Below are positions 20,589 to 31,200 of a DNA stretch of 64,000 nt, piece after piece. The stretch comes from Oncomelania hupensis (lineage: Eukaryota > Mollusca > Gastropoda > Littorinimorpha > Pomatiopsidae): NCBI GenBank assembly GCA_036898135.1, contig CM072522.1:13819899-13883898 (forward strand), given 5' to 3'. How positions within the stretch are numbered: position 1 is the first letter of the stretch; every line of letters starts with the position of its first letter. Under the pieces are notes generated by a model that ran no database searches, was not told where the DNA came from, and saw only the letters and a program-made list of their open reading frames with translations. The translations under genes and the position numbers were made by a program.

Positions 20589-20898
20589 CCCCACTACTAT
20601 CAATATATGTCATTCACCTGCGCTTATCTGTGTTTTGTCCCACTCGCGCCAGCCATTTCTCGTGTTCGAAAAAAAAACACCCAACAAACGACCCCAAAAC
20701 TTCTTTTGCCACTGTTACCTTCATAGCACTGTATTTTATATACTTGGCATCAATGGCCGGCATGCTATGCTGTTGATTTTACTTCAATAACTTTGCAAAT
20801 CCCTCTGCTGATTTTAAAACTAGGCCTGGGCCTAGACATGTCCGCTCTTAAAGGACTACTTCCACAACTGACTTTTATGTTTGCTATCGGTAAAGATC

Positions 20899-21134
20899 CT
20901 ATCCTATCTTGTCTTATCCTATCCTATCCCATAACTCGGAGGTCGTAGGGACACACCACAGATGATCGTTTAACCAGCGTACTCCATCTTTCCCTGTCCT
21001 CAGCAACCCTGATTGTTTCGCTCAGTGTCAAACCAGTCCATTCTCGAATGTTGTCCTCCCACCTCTTTTTCGGTCTCCCTCTTCTTCTACCTCCTTGCAC
21101 TGTGCCTTGCAGGATGATCTTTGCAAGACCTGAT
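20899..21134 (-). mobile_element. RTE LINE 3' fragment, copy C
   Basis: About 236 bp of the 3' end of the family at 61-3410, ending in (GGATA)n. It is duplicated as copy D by the tandem duplication. Confidence 0.85.
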
Positions 21135-21447
21135 GATCAGACCGGAGCATTCAAAAGCAATTAGCAAAGGTTGTGACGTCACAAGGTTACAGACATGGCA
21201 CCCGTCTTGAATGAAGTTTTTTTTTTTAATTCCAACTACGACCGCTTAGACCATGATCAATTCTGCAACGTACTTTCACAAATAGATTGGCTCAGGATCA
21301 GAACAGCAGGAAACTAAAATCAATCGGCAGAAAATGCTACCCAAGATTACTTCGATGCCCGTGAAAACTGTTACCGTACACACCAGAGGCGCCGCATGGT
21401 TTAGTATAGGAATTCGTTCTGCCTTGAAACGCAGATGTACATGGTTT

Positions 21448-22156
21448 GATTGATTGATTGATTGATTTATTGTTGCTTTAGGTCCAGCGGACTCTTCCGA
21501 GCCAAATCAGGACCGGACAACCCCCGATCCGCATAAAAGATCTGCTGAAACAACCCTAGTGGGAAAATTGAATGCCCTCCACCGGCCAGTCACTTTACAA
21601 TAAAGACATCCCACGCAGGGGACGGCTGAGGGTTTACCTCAACTACGCGAACCCCCGGTTACCCAAAACAAAATAGAATATAAACATCATTATAAATTAT
21701 CAACAAAACACATACATATAAAATGCCTACATTGCTAAATACTAACATCATAGGAAGCCCTAGTGACCACCCAGCAGAAAGCGTCCAACACTCCCAAGCT
21801 GATCCAACAGACCTCATACACAAACAAGGAGTCTTGTCCAGGAAGAGTTTTCAAGAAAAAAGGTAGGTCATTGATCTAGCGAAGAAGAAGATAGTATAGC
21901 AGAGTGATAGGACAGAGCAGGAATGGGAAAGAGTAAAGGAGGAAGATAGCAACAGTGGGAATTTAAAGCACTAAATTTCCATAAAGTGGGGATACTATTT
22001 ATACTGAAACCCCCGGCACTCCAACGGGGGTACTGTTGCCGCAGTGAATCTGTCATGCCTACAAAGGCAAGACAGGTTTTCAACTGTGGCTTTCACTTTT
22101 CCCTTTATAGGTTTGAACAATCTACAGTGGCAAGATTGCTCATGACCCCAAGGGGT
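21448..22156 (-). mobile_element. Element X, long copy in duplication unit 1
   Basis: Tail (TGAT)n at the left, preceded by target sequence TGTACATGGTTT (21436-21447). It extends about 120 bp further 5' than the copy at 13755, ending CATGACCCCAAGGGG. The right-hand TSD is absent because the duplication junction falls there; unit 2 retains it. Confidence 0.83.
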
Positions 22157-22157
22157 A

Positions 22158-22503
22158 CCCATACGACTGAGCACCACCCTGGCCATCAGGGAATAAGAGA
22201 CCTGATGCGTGCTGGGTGTAATTGTGTAGCAAGCACCCGCCCGTCTAGGACATGAGCGTCAGGATCTTTAAAGCCCGTGCGATGGAATGCGTGCGTGCAC
22301 CGACTAGACCTCGGTTTATACTCTCACCCGAAGGAGTAGGGGCGCAGTGTCTCAGGGTAATTTGCTTATATTTTTAAAAATTATTTTCATTATTTTTTTT
22401 CCATTGTATTTTATACTCCAGGTCGTTAACGGGGTTTGAACCAGGCGGCAATGTTATCGCCTGCCGTTCGACTACATTGCGTACACACCCCTGAGCCAAT
22501 TGC
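22158..22503 (-). mobile_element. SINE family B, duplicated copy
   Basis: Copy of 20233-20588 created by the tandem duplication; it lacks the 3' end of the SINE, which lay outside the duplicated unit. Confidence 0.82.
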
Positions 22504-22811
22504 GTTTCCCACTACTATCAATATATGTCATTCACCTGCGCTTATCTGTGTTTTGTCCCACTCGCGCCAGCCATTTCTCGTGTTCGAAAAAAAAAAAAAC
22601 CAACAAACGACCCCAAAACTTCTTTTGCCACTGTTACCTTCATAGCACTGTATTTTATATACTTGGCATCAATGGCATGCTATGCTGTTGATTTTACTTC
22701 AATAACTTTGCAAATCCCTCTGCTGGTTTTAAAACTAGGCCTGGGCCTAGACATGTCCGCTCTTAAAGGACTACTTCCACAACTGACTTTTATGTTTGCT
22801 ATCGGTAAAGA

Positions 22812-23024
22812 TCCTATCCTATCTTGTCTTATCTTATCCTATCCCATAACTCGGAGGTCGTAGGGACACACCACAGATGATCGTTTAACCAGCGTACTCC
22901 ATCTTTCCCTGTCCTCAGCAACCCTGATTGTTTCGCTCAGTGTCAAACCAGTCCATTCTCGAATGTTGTCCTCCCACCTCTTTTTCGGTCTCCCTCTTCT
23001 TCTACCTCCTTGCACTGTGCCTTG
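22812..23024 (-). mobile_element. RTE LINE 3' fragment, copy D, target of the LTR insertion
   Basis: Duplicate of copy C. It is cut at CCTTG, where the LTR retrotransposon inserted, and resumes at 28575 (CAGGATGATCTTTGCAAG). Confidence 0.87.
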
Positions 23025-23660
23025 TGTTACGTTGAAACGCGAATGGTAGTACGTCAGAAACGCGCAAGATAGATCTAATCGTTTCGTTTTGCAAAGTATT
23101 CAATAATGGAATTTATTTACCTTTGATTTGAGTTTGCATTGTTGTTAGGAGAGGCTTTGTATAACGTTGATAATTTGCGTTAGTCGATATTATTTGAGAA
23201 TCTTCTGGATATGCGTGTTTACTCTTGATAGAAACTTCCCGATACATGTCGAAGCAAGAGGTCGTTCTGGAAGATATAAAAATATGTATTGACGTAAGTC
23301 AGTGATGACGATCTTTTATTCGATTGGTGGCAGTACGTCATTTCTACCATGTACCCAATTGTTCCAGAAAAGAGAGAGGTTATTTAATCGTGTGCCGAGA
23401 TTGTTGTTGGGAGAGTAAAGTTGTTGATAGTGACTTGGAAAGTTGCTGTGAAAGTTGTTGAGTTGAACTGAGAATTGTATGCAGTTGTTGATGTGTGCTG
23501 AATAAAAGTGGAAAACTTCATACGTCGACTTTGTGAATTGTATGCTGTTTGGACGGGCTGTGTGAATAAACGAATCTGAGTTACACAACTATCAGGAATT
23601 CAAGCATCGGGGCTGAATCAGATACTGATAGAAAACACCAACATCAAACAGAGTGTAACA
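23025..23660 (+). repeat. 5' LTR
   Basis: 636 bp. Possible core promoter TATAAAAATATG at 23274 and polyadenylation signals AATAAA near 23500 and 23567. It ends GAGTGTAACA; the following TTTTGGGGGTCAAGCC may include the primer-binding site, but the tRNA was not identified. Confidence 0.92.
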
Positions 23661-23844
23661 TTTTGGGGGTCAAGCCGCGATTCACGCCATAGCCAAGGGT
23701 TCAACTGCTACAACAAGCGAGTCAACGTTACGAGAGGCAGTCATCGAGGGTAGCCGCCAACGAGTTGCGTCGAGAGGGGCCAACATACTGGGACTACATC
23801 CGATAGATTCGGGTTGACTGCAAGGGCGTGTAGTCGCTGAAGAG

Positions 23845-26800
23845 TTGCTTCGTGAGCGAACAACACATCGGGACTACGTGGCTGCCGTAAGACTACATCG
23901 AGGGACAGTCTCGGAGCTACATCGCCAGTGTTACAGCGAGCGTCGAGCGGACGTCGCGTCTACTTCAGCACAGGAGCGTATACATCAACACCAGCGTGGT
24001 GCAGCGTCGCATACGACGAGGACAGCGGGGCCTGCGTCAGCGAAGGCGACTAGTGACAAGCATCAGCGCTACTGCAGAAAGCGTGCTGTTCTAGAACAGT
24101 CTAGAAAGGTACAGCACAGTGTCAAGAACTTTCCAGAAAAAAAGAACTCTACAGTCAAGAACTTTCTAGAAAAAGAACTTTCCAGAAAAGAACTTTCCAG
24201 AAGCATCAAGATGGCTGACTTCTGGCAGAAAGGGGTTGAACTAAATCTAAAAGGCAAACAGCTGACGGAGTACGTCAAATGCCAGGAGAGAATATTGCGC
24301 GAAGAAAGAGAAGAACAGCGATGGCGTGAAGAACGAGAATTAGAAGAGCAGCGTCGCCGTGAAGAACGAGAATTAGAAGAGCAGCGTCGCCGTGAAGAAC
24401 GAGAATTAGAAGAGCAGCGTCGCCGTGAAGACAGAGAATTTGAACTGAAGCGTCTGGAAATTGAACAGCAGCAGCAAGAAAGAGAGCGTCAATACCAGCT
24501 AGAGTTGGCGCGTATCCAGAACAATCAGCATGCGCCACAAGCCACCAACGACCATACGGCTCCAAAATTGCCAGCTTTCGTCGACGGGAAGGACCAGATC
24601 GACACCTATCTGGCGAGATTCGAAAGGTTCGCCGAAAGCACCAATTGGCAACCTCGAGACTGGGCGATTCGACTAAGTGCACTTCTGACAGGGCAAGCGC
24701 TCGAAGTTTACACCAGACTGTCGAACGATGACGCCAAAAACTATGACGTCTTGAAAGAGGCCCTACTGCAGTGCTACAACTTTACAGAGAAGGGCTACCG
24801 TAAACGTTTCCGTGAATGCCGGCCTAAGTCAGACGAGACGCCAAAGCAGTTTGTGGAGCGCCTGTCGTCATATCTCCACAAGTGGGTGGAGTTATCAGGC
24901 GAAACGAAGTCTTACGACAGTCTCCATGACCTGATCGTGAAGGAACAATTTCTCAATGCCTGTCACAAGGACCTAGCGACCCACTTAGAAGAACAAAAGC
25001 TGCAGACGCTTAAAGATGTGACTGAGGCTGCCGAAAGATATCTCATCGCTCATGGGAAAACCCTGGGGCTACCCAGCGCGACGAAACATTTTCAGAAGAC
25101 TGCAAACCATGGGAACCAGGTCCAAGGGAGCCAGACGAGCCAGAGACAGACGGACTCCACGCCTCCTCCCAGGGAAGGGCACTCAAGAGGCTGTTTTATC
25201 TGCAACGCTACAGACCACAGAGCTGCCAGCTGCCCTCAAAGCAGAAATAGCGGACAGCGGAGCAGTACGGACAATGCAGCGGCGGGCAACCGGCAGAGGC
25301 GGTTCTCCAATCAACGGCAAAACAGTAGATCTGACCATCAAGTGTGCGGCGGGAGCGTCATTCTTCCGAGTGAGACCAAGCGCACAGCTACCCCTGCGGA
25401 CGTGCAAGAGTGCATGACCGATGGCCAACTTCTCCTTGCCAACGGAAAATCCATCCCCGTCGTCGCCAGCGCAGCTGTGACCGTCCAGAACATGCCAGTT
25501 TCAAAGGGACGCGTCGGAAATCATGAAGTGACTGTCTTAAGAGACTCTGGCTGCAGTGGGGTCATCGTCAGAGAAGACCTAATCGCTAAAGAACAGTTCA
25601 CTGGCGATTCAAAATGGACACTTATGGCTGACAGCAAATGTTTGAAAGCGCCAGTTGCGAAAATTCATGTCAACACCCCTTTCTACATAGGCGAGGTCGA
25701 AGCGGTTTGCCTGAAGAAGCCGCTATACGATTTGATGATCGGGAATATCGACGGCGCGAGACGACCCGACGACCCCGATCCAGAATGGAGTCCTGCCTCA
25801 ACCCAACGCGTCGAAGTTGTGGAGGAGGATCCATTGCCATTTCCCGATGGAGACCTTTCAGAGCTGCTACGGGACAATGTGGCTACTCCGGCTCAGCCCT
25901 GCCGACCAGAGATCGTCGGTGCTGTTACAACCAGGGCCCAGGCCAAGAGAGACAAGACGTCTACGCCACTGAAGGTCGCCGACAACTCCAAAGCTGCCAT
26001 CGTGGACAGAGATAAGCTGATCCAGCTCCAGGAAGCTGATAGCACTTTAAACAAGTACAGGAACCGCCAAGACCACGTGACCAAAGGCAGTGGCACGGTC
26101 TATTTTGAGGTGAAGGCCAAAATCCTGTACCGAATCTTCCAGCACCCGAGGGTCAACGGAGGGAAACCACTACGTCAAGTATTGGTACCATTACCCCTAA
26201 GGCGCCAGGTGATGGAAGTAGCGCATGACTCAATCATGGGAGGTCACCTGGGTATCAAGAAGACGTCGGATAGAATCCAGGCGGTATTCTACTGGCCAGG
26301 ACTTCATGCGGACGTCAGCCGTTTCTGCCGATCATGTGACATTTGCCAGAAGACCATACCTCGAGGAAGGGTCCCTAAAGTGCCAATGCAGAGAATGCCT
26401 TTGATCGACCGACCTTTCAAGAGGGTGGCCATAGACTTAATCGGCGAAATAAGACCTCCGAGTGAAGAAGGTCACCGATGGGTACTGACTTTAGTGGACT
26501 ATGCGACTCGGTACCCAGAAGCAGTGCCTCTGAAGAAGATTGACACTGAAACTGTCGCAGAGGCGCTAGTGGACATGTTCAGTAGACTTGGAGTGCCTGA
26601 AGAGATCCTGACAGACCTCGGGACGCAGTTCGTCTCCGACTGCATGAAGGAGGTGAACAGACTGCTGAGCATCCGGCATTTGACTACGACACCCTACCAT
26701 CCGATGTGCAACGGGCTTGTCGAAAAGTTCAATGCTACGTTGAAGTCCACCCTGAAGAAACTGTGCAGCGAGCAGCCCAGACAATGGCATCGTTACATTA

Positions 26801-27741
26801 ACGCCTTACTGTTCGCCTACAGAGAAGTGCCGCAGGAGTCCACCGGCTTTTCTCCGTTCGAGCTGCTGTACGGAAGAACCATCCGAGGGCCGATGCACAT
26901 CCTGAAAGAACTGTGGACGAAAGAAGTAGAGACCCCAGAGGTGAAGAACAGCTACCAGTACGTGTTTGAGCTACGGGAGAAGCTGGAGCAGACTCTCGAG
27001 ATAGCCAGAGAAAACCTGAAGAAGTCCCAAGACTGTGGAAAGCACTATTATGATCGTAGTGCTGTGAACAGGAAGTTCAAACCTGGCAACAAAGTGCTGG
27101 TGCTGCTACCTACCGATCACAATAAGTTGCTGATGCAGTGGAAAGGCCCGTACGAAGTGGAGACCGTGGTGGGAATCAACGACTACAAGGTGAAGGTCGG
27201 CCAGCATTCCAAGATATACCACGCCAACCTCCTTAAGCTGTACGTGGAAAGGCCAACAGAGACTGTGCACGCAGCCACAGCAGCCGTGACCGACGACAGC
27301 TTTGACAGCGAAGAACTGTTGGAACTTGGAGACTTCCACAGCAAAGAAGACATCGATGATGTTAAGCTAGGACCAGGCTTGACGGAAGGTCAAAAGTTGG
27401 AGCTCAAGGACCTTATGGGCGAATTTCCCCATAGCTTCAATGATGTCCCAGGCTCTACGACTTTGGTCGAACATGAAGTCCACACCCAGACCTGGAAGGA
27501 GCATCTGCAGACCTCGAGGGAGCTGTTCCACCGTCCCGCAGAAGCCAACCTGACCGTGAGACCCAGCGAATGCATTCTGGGAGCTGACAACGTCGACTGC
27601 GTCGGACATCCGACGGGAGAGGAAGACAACGGAGGATGCACTGACTCCAGGAAAGCCCACGAGATCACTGTCTTTGACCCTGGGCCGATGACGACCGCAA
27701 CTGACGAGGGCGTCGTTTCCTTGCGAATGAAAGAACATTGA
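23845..27741 (+). CDS. Gag-protease-integrase polyprotein with RT remnant
   Basis: 1298 codons, no internal stop. The likelier translation start is the ATG at 24211 (residue 123, context AAGATGG). Gag has a coiled coil made of 11-residue repeats (about residues 150-225), then a capsid region (about 245-415) with SCAN-like spacing (IVKEQFLNACHKDLATHLEE), then a CCHC knuckle (CFICNATDHRAASC, near 450). Protease has DSGCSG at 567. Integrase has the HHCC zinc region (about 794-832), catalytic D864, D924 and E960 (D-x35-E) and a C-terminal WKGPYEV module near 1099. Only then come an RT N-terminal scrap (about 1179-1215) and a post-catalytic scrap (TWKEHLQ to about 1255). The YxDD core and RNase H are missing. 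Integrase before RT is the Gmr1-type order, unlike ordinary Gypsy. Confidence 0.88.
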   Translation: MLRERTTHRDYVAAVRLHRGTVSELHRQCYSERRADVASTSAQERIHQHQRGAASHTTRTAGPASAKATSDKHQRYCRKRAVLEQSRKVQHSVKNFPEKKNSTVKNFLEKELSRKELSRSIKMADFWQKGVELNLKGKQLTEYVKCQERILREEREEQRWREERELEEQRRREERELEEQRRREERELEEQRRREDREFELKRLEIEQQQQERERQYQLELARIQNNQHAPQATNDHTAPKLPAFVDGKDQIDTYLARFERFAESTNWQPRDWAIRLSALLTGQALEVYTRLSNDDAKNYDVLKEALLQCYNFTEKGYRKRFRECRPKSDETPKQFVERLSSYLHKWVELSGETKSYDSLHDLIVKEQFLNACHKDLATHLEEQKLQTLKDVTEAAERYLIAHGKTLGLPSATKHFQKTANHGNQVQGSQTSQRQTDSTPPPREGHSRGCFICNATDHRAASCPQSRNSGQRSSTDNAAAGNRQRRFSNQRQNSRSDHQVCGGSVILPSETKRTATPADVQECMTDGQLLLANGKSIPVVASAAVTVQNMPVSKGRVGNHEVTVLRDSGCSGVIVREDLIAKEQFTGDSKWTLMADSKCLKAPVAKIHVNTPFYIGEVEAVCLKKPLYDLMIGNIDGARRPDDPDPEWSPASTQRVEVVEEDPLPFPDGDLSELLRDNVATPAQPCRPEIVGAVTTRAQAKRDKTSTPLKVADNSKAAIVDRDKLIQLQEADSTLNKYRNRQDHVTKGSGTVYFEVKAKILYRIFQHPRVNGGKPLRQVLVPLPLRRQVMEVAHDSIMGGHLGIKKTSDRIQAVFYWPGLHADVSRFCRSCDICQKTIPRGRVPKVPMQRMPLIDRPFKRVAIDLIGEIRPPSEEGHRWVLTLVDYATRYPEAVPLKKIDTETVAEALVDMFSRLGVPEEILTDLGTQFVSDCMKEVNRLLSIRHLTTTPYHPMCNGLVEKFNATLKSTLKKLCSEQPRQWHRYINALLFAYREVPQESTGFSPFELLYGRTIRGPMHILKELWTKEVETPEVKNSYQYVFELREKLEQTLEIARENLKKSQDCGKHYYDRSAVNRKFKPGNKVLVLLPTDHNKLLMQWKGPYEVETVVGINDYKVKVGQHSKIYHANLLKLYVERPTETVHAATAAVTDDSFDSEELLELGDFHSKEDIDDVKLGPGLTEGQKLELKDLMGEFPHSFNDVPGSTTLVEHEVHTQTWKEHLQTSRELFHRPAEANLTVRPSECILGADNVDCVGHPTGEEDNGGCTDSRKAHEITVFDPGPMTTATDEGVVSLRMKEH

Positions 27742-27933
27742 CTGTGTGGATGAACTAAGAATATTGGTAATGACAGACTTGAAAATGAAAGACGTTAACT
27801 GGGTAAATGATCTGTGAACATTGACAGTGAATGAGACAGTCTGAAGTAAGTTTTAATTCTGTACATTGTTTGTGCATTACGTTTCAACGTTGTTGAAAGA
27901 AATTAGGTAAATTTCTTCTTGAGTGGGGGGTTA

Positions 27934-28569
27934 TGTTACGTTGAAACGCGAATGGTAGTACGTCAGAAACGCGCAAGATAGATCTAATCGTTTCGTTTTG
28001 CAAAGTATTCAATAATGGAATTTATTTACCTTTGATTTGAGTTTGCATTGTTGTTAGGAGAGGCTTTGTATAACGTTGATAATTTGCGTTAGTCGATATT
28101 ATTTGAGAATCTTCTGGATATGCGTGTTTACTCTTGATAGAAACTTCCCGATACATGTCGAAGCAAGAGGTCGTTCTGGAAGATATAAAAATATGTATTG
28201 ACGTAAGTCAGTGATGACGATCTTTTATTCGATTGGTGGCAGTACGTCATTTCTACCATGTACCCAATTGTTCCAGAAAAGAGAGAGGTTATTTAATCGT
28301 GTGCCGAGATTGTTGTTGGGAGAGTAAAGTTGTTGATAGTGACTTGGAAAGTTGCTGTGAAAGTTGTTGAGTTGAATTGAGAATTGTATGCAGTTGTTGA
28401 TGTGTGCTGAATAAAAGTGGAAAACTTCATACGTCGACTTTGTGAATTGTATGCTGTTTGGACGGGCTGTGTGAATAAACGAATCTGAGTTACACAACTA
28501 TCAGGAATTCAAGCATCGGGGCTGAATCAGATACTGATAGAAAACACCAACATCAAACAGAGTGTAACA
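27934..28569 (+). repeat. 3' LTR
   Basis: 636 bp, differing from the 5' LTR only at 28377 by my reading, followed by TSD CCTTG. Confidence 0.92.
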
Positions 28570-28912
28570 CCTTGCAGGATGATCTTTGCAAGACCTGATG
28601 ATCAGACCGGAGCATTCAAAAGCAATTAGCAAAGGTTGTGACGTCACAAGGTTACAGACATGGCACCCGTCTTGAATGAAGTTATTTTTTTTAATTCCAA
28701 CTACGACCGCTTAGACCATGATCAATTCTGCAACGTACTTTCACAAATAGATTGGCTCAGGATCAGAACAGCAGGAAACTAAAATCAATCGGCAGAAAAT
28801 GCTACCCAAGATTACTTCGATGCCCGTGAAAACTGTTACCGTACACACCAGAGGCGCCGCATGGTTAAGTATAGGAATTCGTTCTGCCTTGAAACGCAGA
28901 TGTACATGGTTT

Positions 28913-29620
28913 GATTGATTGATTGATTGATTTATTGTTGCTTTAGGTCCAGCGGACTCTTCCGAGCCAAATCAGGACCGGACAACCCCCGATCCGCATA
29001 AAAGATCTGCTGAAACAACCCTAGTGGGAAAATTGAATGCCCTCCACCGGCCAGTCACTTTACAATAAAGACATCCCACGCAGGGGACGGCTGAGGGTTT
29101 ACCTCAACTACGCGAACCCCCGGTTACCAAAACAAAATAGAATATAAACATCATTATAAATTATCAACAAAACACATACATATAAAATGCCTACATTGCT
29201 AAATACTAACATCATAGGAAGCCCTAGTGACCACCCAGCAGAAAGCGTCCAACACTCCCAAGCTGATCCAACAGACCTCATACACAAACAAGGAGTCTTG
29301 TCCAGGAAGAGTTTTCAAGAAAAAAGGTAGGTCATTGATCTAGCGAAGAAGAAGATAGTATAGCAGAGTGATAGGACAGAGCAGGAATGGGAAAGAGTAA
29401 AGGAGGAAGATAGCAACAGTGGGAATTTAAAGCACTAAATTTCCATAAAGTGGGGATACTATTTATACTGAAACCCCCGGCACTCCAACGGGGGTACTGT
29501 TGCCGCAGTGAATCTGTCATGCCTACAAAGGCAAGACAGGTTTTCAACTGTGGCTTTCACTTTTCCCTTTATAGGTTAGAACAATCTACAGTGGCAAGAT
29601 TGCTCATGACCCCAAGGGGT
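28913..29620 (-). mobile_element. Element X, long copy with 12-bp TSD
   Basis: Copy in duplication unit 2. Target repeats TGTACATGGTTT at 28901-28912 and 29621-29632 define both ends, giving a 708-bp element from the (TGAT)n tail to CCAAGGGGT. Confidence 0.88.
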
Positions 29621-29632
29621 TGTACATGGTTT

Positions 29633-30115
29633 ACACGTGCACTGTTAACGAATGCAGAAAATGACTGCAAAACCTATCGACAGTATAGAAACCAAGTCAC
29701 GGTAATGATGAAGGATAAAAAATTAGAATGCCACCAAAAAAAAAGTAATAATTTTAAAAAAAAAAAAAAACAAGATCAAACCAGCATCATACACCACCAA
29801 ATTTGGAACTAAGTTTCAATTCAATTCAATGTCTTTCAGGCTCTTGCCACTTGGGGCTTTTAGCCAAAAAGGACAAGAAAAAAGAACAAAGAAAAAACTA
29901 CAACTACAAAACAAAACAAGTTAAAAATAAATAAATAAAAATGAAAAAAAAAGATTGCACATCAAATATTAAAAAAAATCAAAATGAGCAAAACAGAATT
30001 TGCGTTCACACTATTCCATTCAGCAACATAATTAGTTTAGACGAAAACAAAACTAATTTGCATAAGCGCATACATCTTAAAGACAATGTTAATTGAATGA
30101 CAACAAGGAGTCGTA

Positions 30116-30117
<2 letters not shown>
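29633..30117. other. No gene seen, A-rich
   Basis: A-rich DNA with poly-A runs near 29755 and 29945; possibly degraded retroposon tails. Confidence 0.4.

Positions 30118-30208
<91 letters not shown>
30118..30208. repeat. (AAT)n microsatellite
   Basis: About 90 bp of uninterrupted AAT. Confidence 0.95.
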
Positions 30209-30210
<2 letters not shown>

Positions 30211-30419
30211 GGATGCTGTATACGCGCCTTTCCCCGAATCAATCAGGCTCAAAGCGCAGCGATCTGTACCAACATACACGCTCACCTGTCTCATCCACCC
30301 TCACACGCAAAAAATACACATCCATCACTCGAACAGGTGGTGTAAAAGCAGGGAGATCGCTATTGGAAGACGGAAATAAAATTGAATTTTGTTATCTTAG
30401 AAATTTTTATATTGACTGC

Positions 30420-30585
30420 GGCCAGTACCATTACTGAAGGGAGGGAGGAAACCGGAGTGCCCGGAGAAACCCTCGGTGACCTTAATAGTTTCGTACCTAA
30501 GTCACACCTTACGGGAATCGAACCCGCGACCTTCGGCATAGGAAACCGGCGACTAATGCACTGCGCCACGAGGCCACCCCATGGT
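30420..30585 (-). mobile_element. tRNA-derived SINE family D
   Basis: Minus-strand head GGCCTCGTGGCGCAGTGCAT (A box) and GGTCGCGGGTTCGATTCCCG (B box), then a body with GAGGGTTTCTCCGGGCACTC and CGGTTTCCTCCCTCC. A relative lies at 55262-55436. Confidence 0.8.
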
Positions 30586-30757
30586 ATGGTAAGCGAACTA
30601 CTAGAATAACGACATAATAATGTCAATAAACTGTCATAATTGTTTTCTTTTCCAACCTGAACCTGGGTTCATTAAATCATTAAATGTATCTACTTTGGGT
30701 GATGATTATAATAATTAGGTAGCGAAACCTTACAGCTATCCACCAATAAAGAATAGT

Positions 30758-30953
30758 TCCTATCCTATCCTATCCCGTAACTCGAAGGTCGTAGGGGCAC
30801 CACAGATGATCGTTTAAGCAGCGTACTCCATCTTTCCCTGTCCTCAGCAACCCTGATTGTTTCGCTCAGTGTCAAACCAGTCCATTCTCGAGTGTTGTCC
30901 TCCCACCTCTTTTTCGGTCTCCCACTTCTTCTACCTCCTTGCACTGTGCCTTG
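30758..30953 (-). mobile_element. RTE LINE 3' fragment, copy E, long flanking repeat
   Basis: About 196 bp of the LINE 3' end with a (TATCC)n tail. It is flanked by about 45-bp direct repeats starting GATGATTATAATAATTAGGT (30701-30745 and 30954-30998) with one mismatch, far longer than the 11-13 bp of element X. Confidence 0.85.
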
Positions 30954-31200
30954 ATGATTATAATAATTAGGTAGCGAAACCTTACAGCTGTCCACCAGAA
31001 GACAAGATAATGAAACTCATCGCCGATTTCATTTAGAGTACTGTACATTGTGCACACAGTCTCTCTTCTCTCGGAACATTAGAATAGCGCAGACGTTGCA
31101 CAGTTGCACAGGAGTAGCTAAATTTTTACCAGAACTCGTCGCATTTTATCAGACAAACTTATCAATGATTTTTTTTCTCAAGAACAAAACTCAGTCTTTA

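Larger units (their letters stand above)
20233..22156 (+). repeat. 1.9-kb tandem duplication, copy 1
   Basis: Unit runs from CCCATACGACTGAGCACC to CATGACCCCAAGGGGT and contains most of a SINE B, an RTE 3' fragment, unique DNA and an X element. The next unit starts at 22158 with the same bases. The join falls in a short CCC/GGGG context with little homology. Confidence 0.9.
23025..28569 (+). mobile_element. Ty3/Gypsy LTR retrotransposon, Gmr1-like order, RT-deleted
   Basis: 5545 bp with 636-bp LTRs bounded by TGTTAC and GTAACA and a perfect 5-bp TSD CCTTG (23020-23024 and 28570-28574). By direct reading the LTRs differ at one base (C at 23468, T at 28377), so insertion was recent. The internal part encodes Gag, protease and integrase, then only two scraps of RT and no RNase H. 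A GAGTGGGGGG polypurine tract precedes the 3' LTR. With no RT it must have been copied by enzyme supplied in trans. Confidence 0.92.
22158..29620 (+). repeat. 1.9-kb tandem duplication, copy 2, split by an LTR element
   Basis: Same order as copy 1 but interrupted at 23025-28574 by the LTR retrotransposon and its duplicated target. Without the insert the length is about 1.91 kb. Small indels and substitutions distinguish the two units. Confidence 0.9.
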
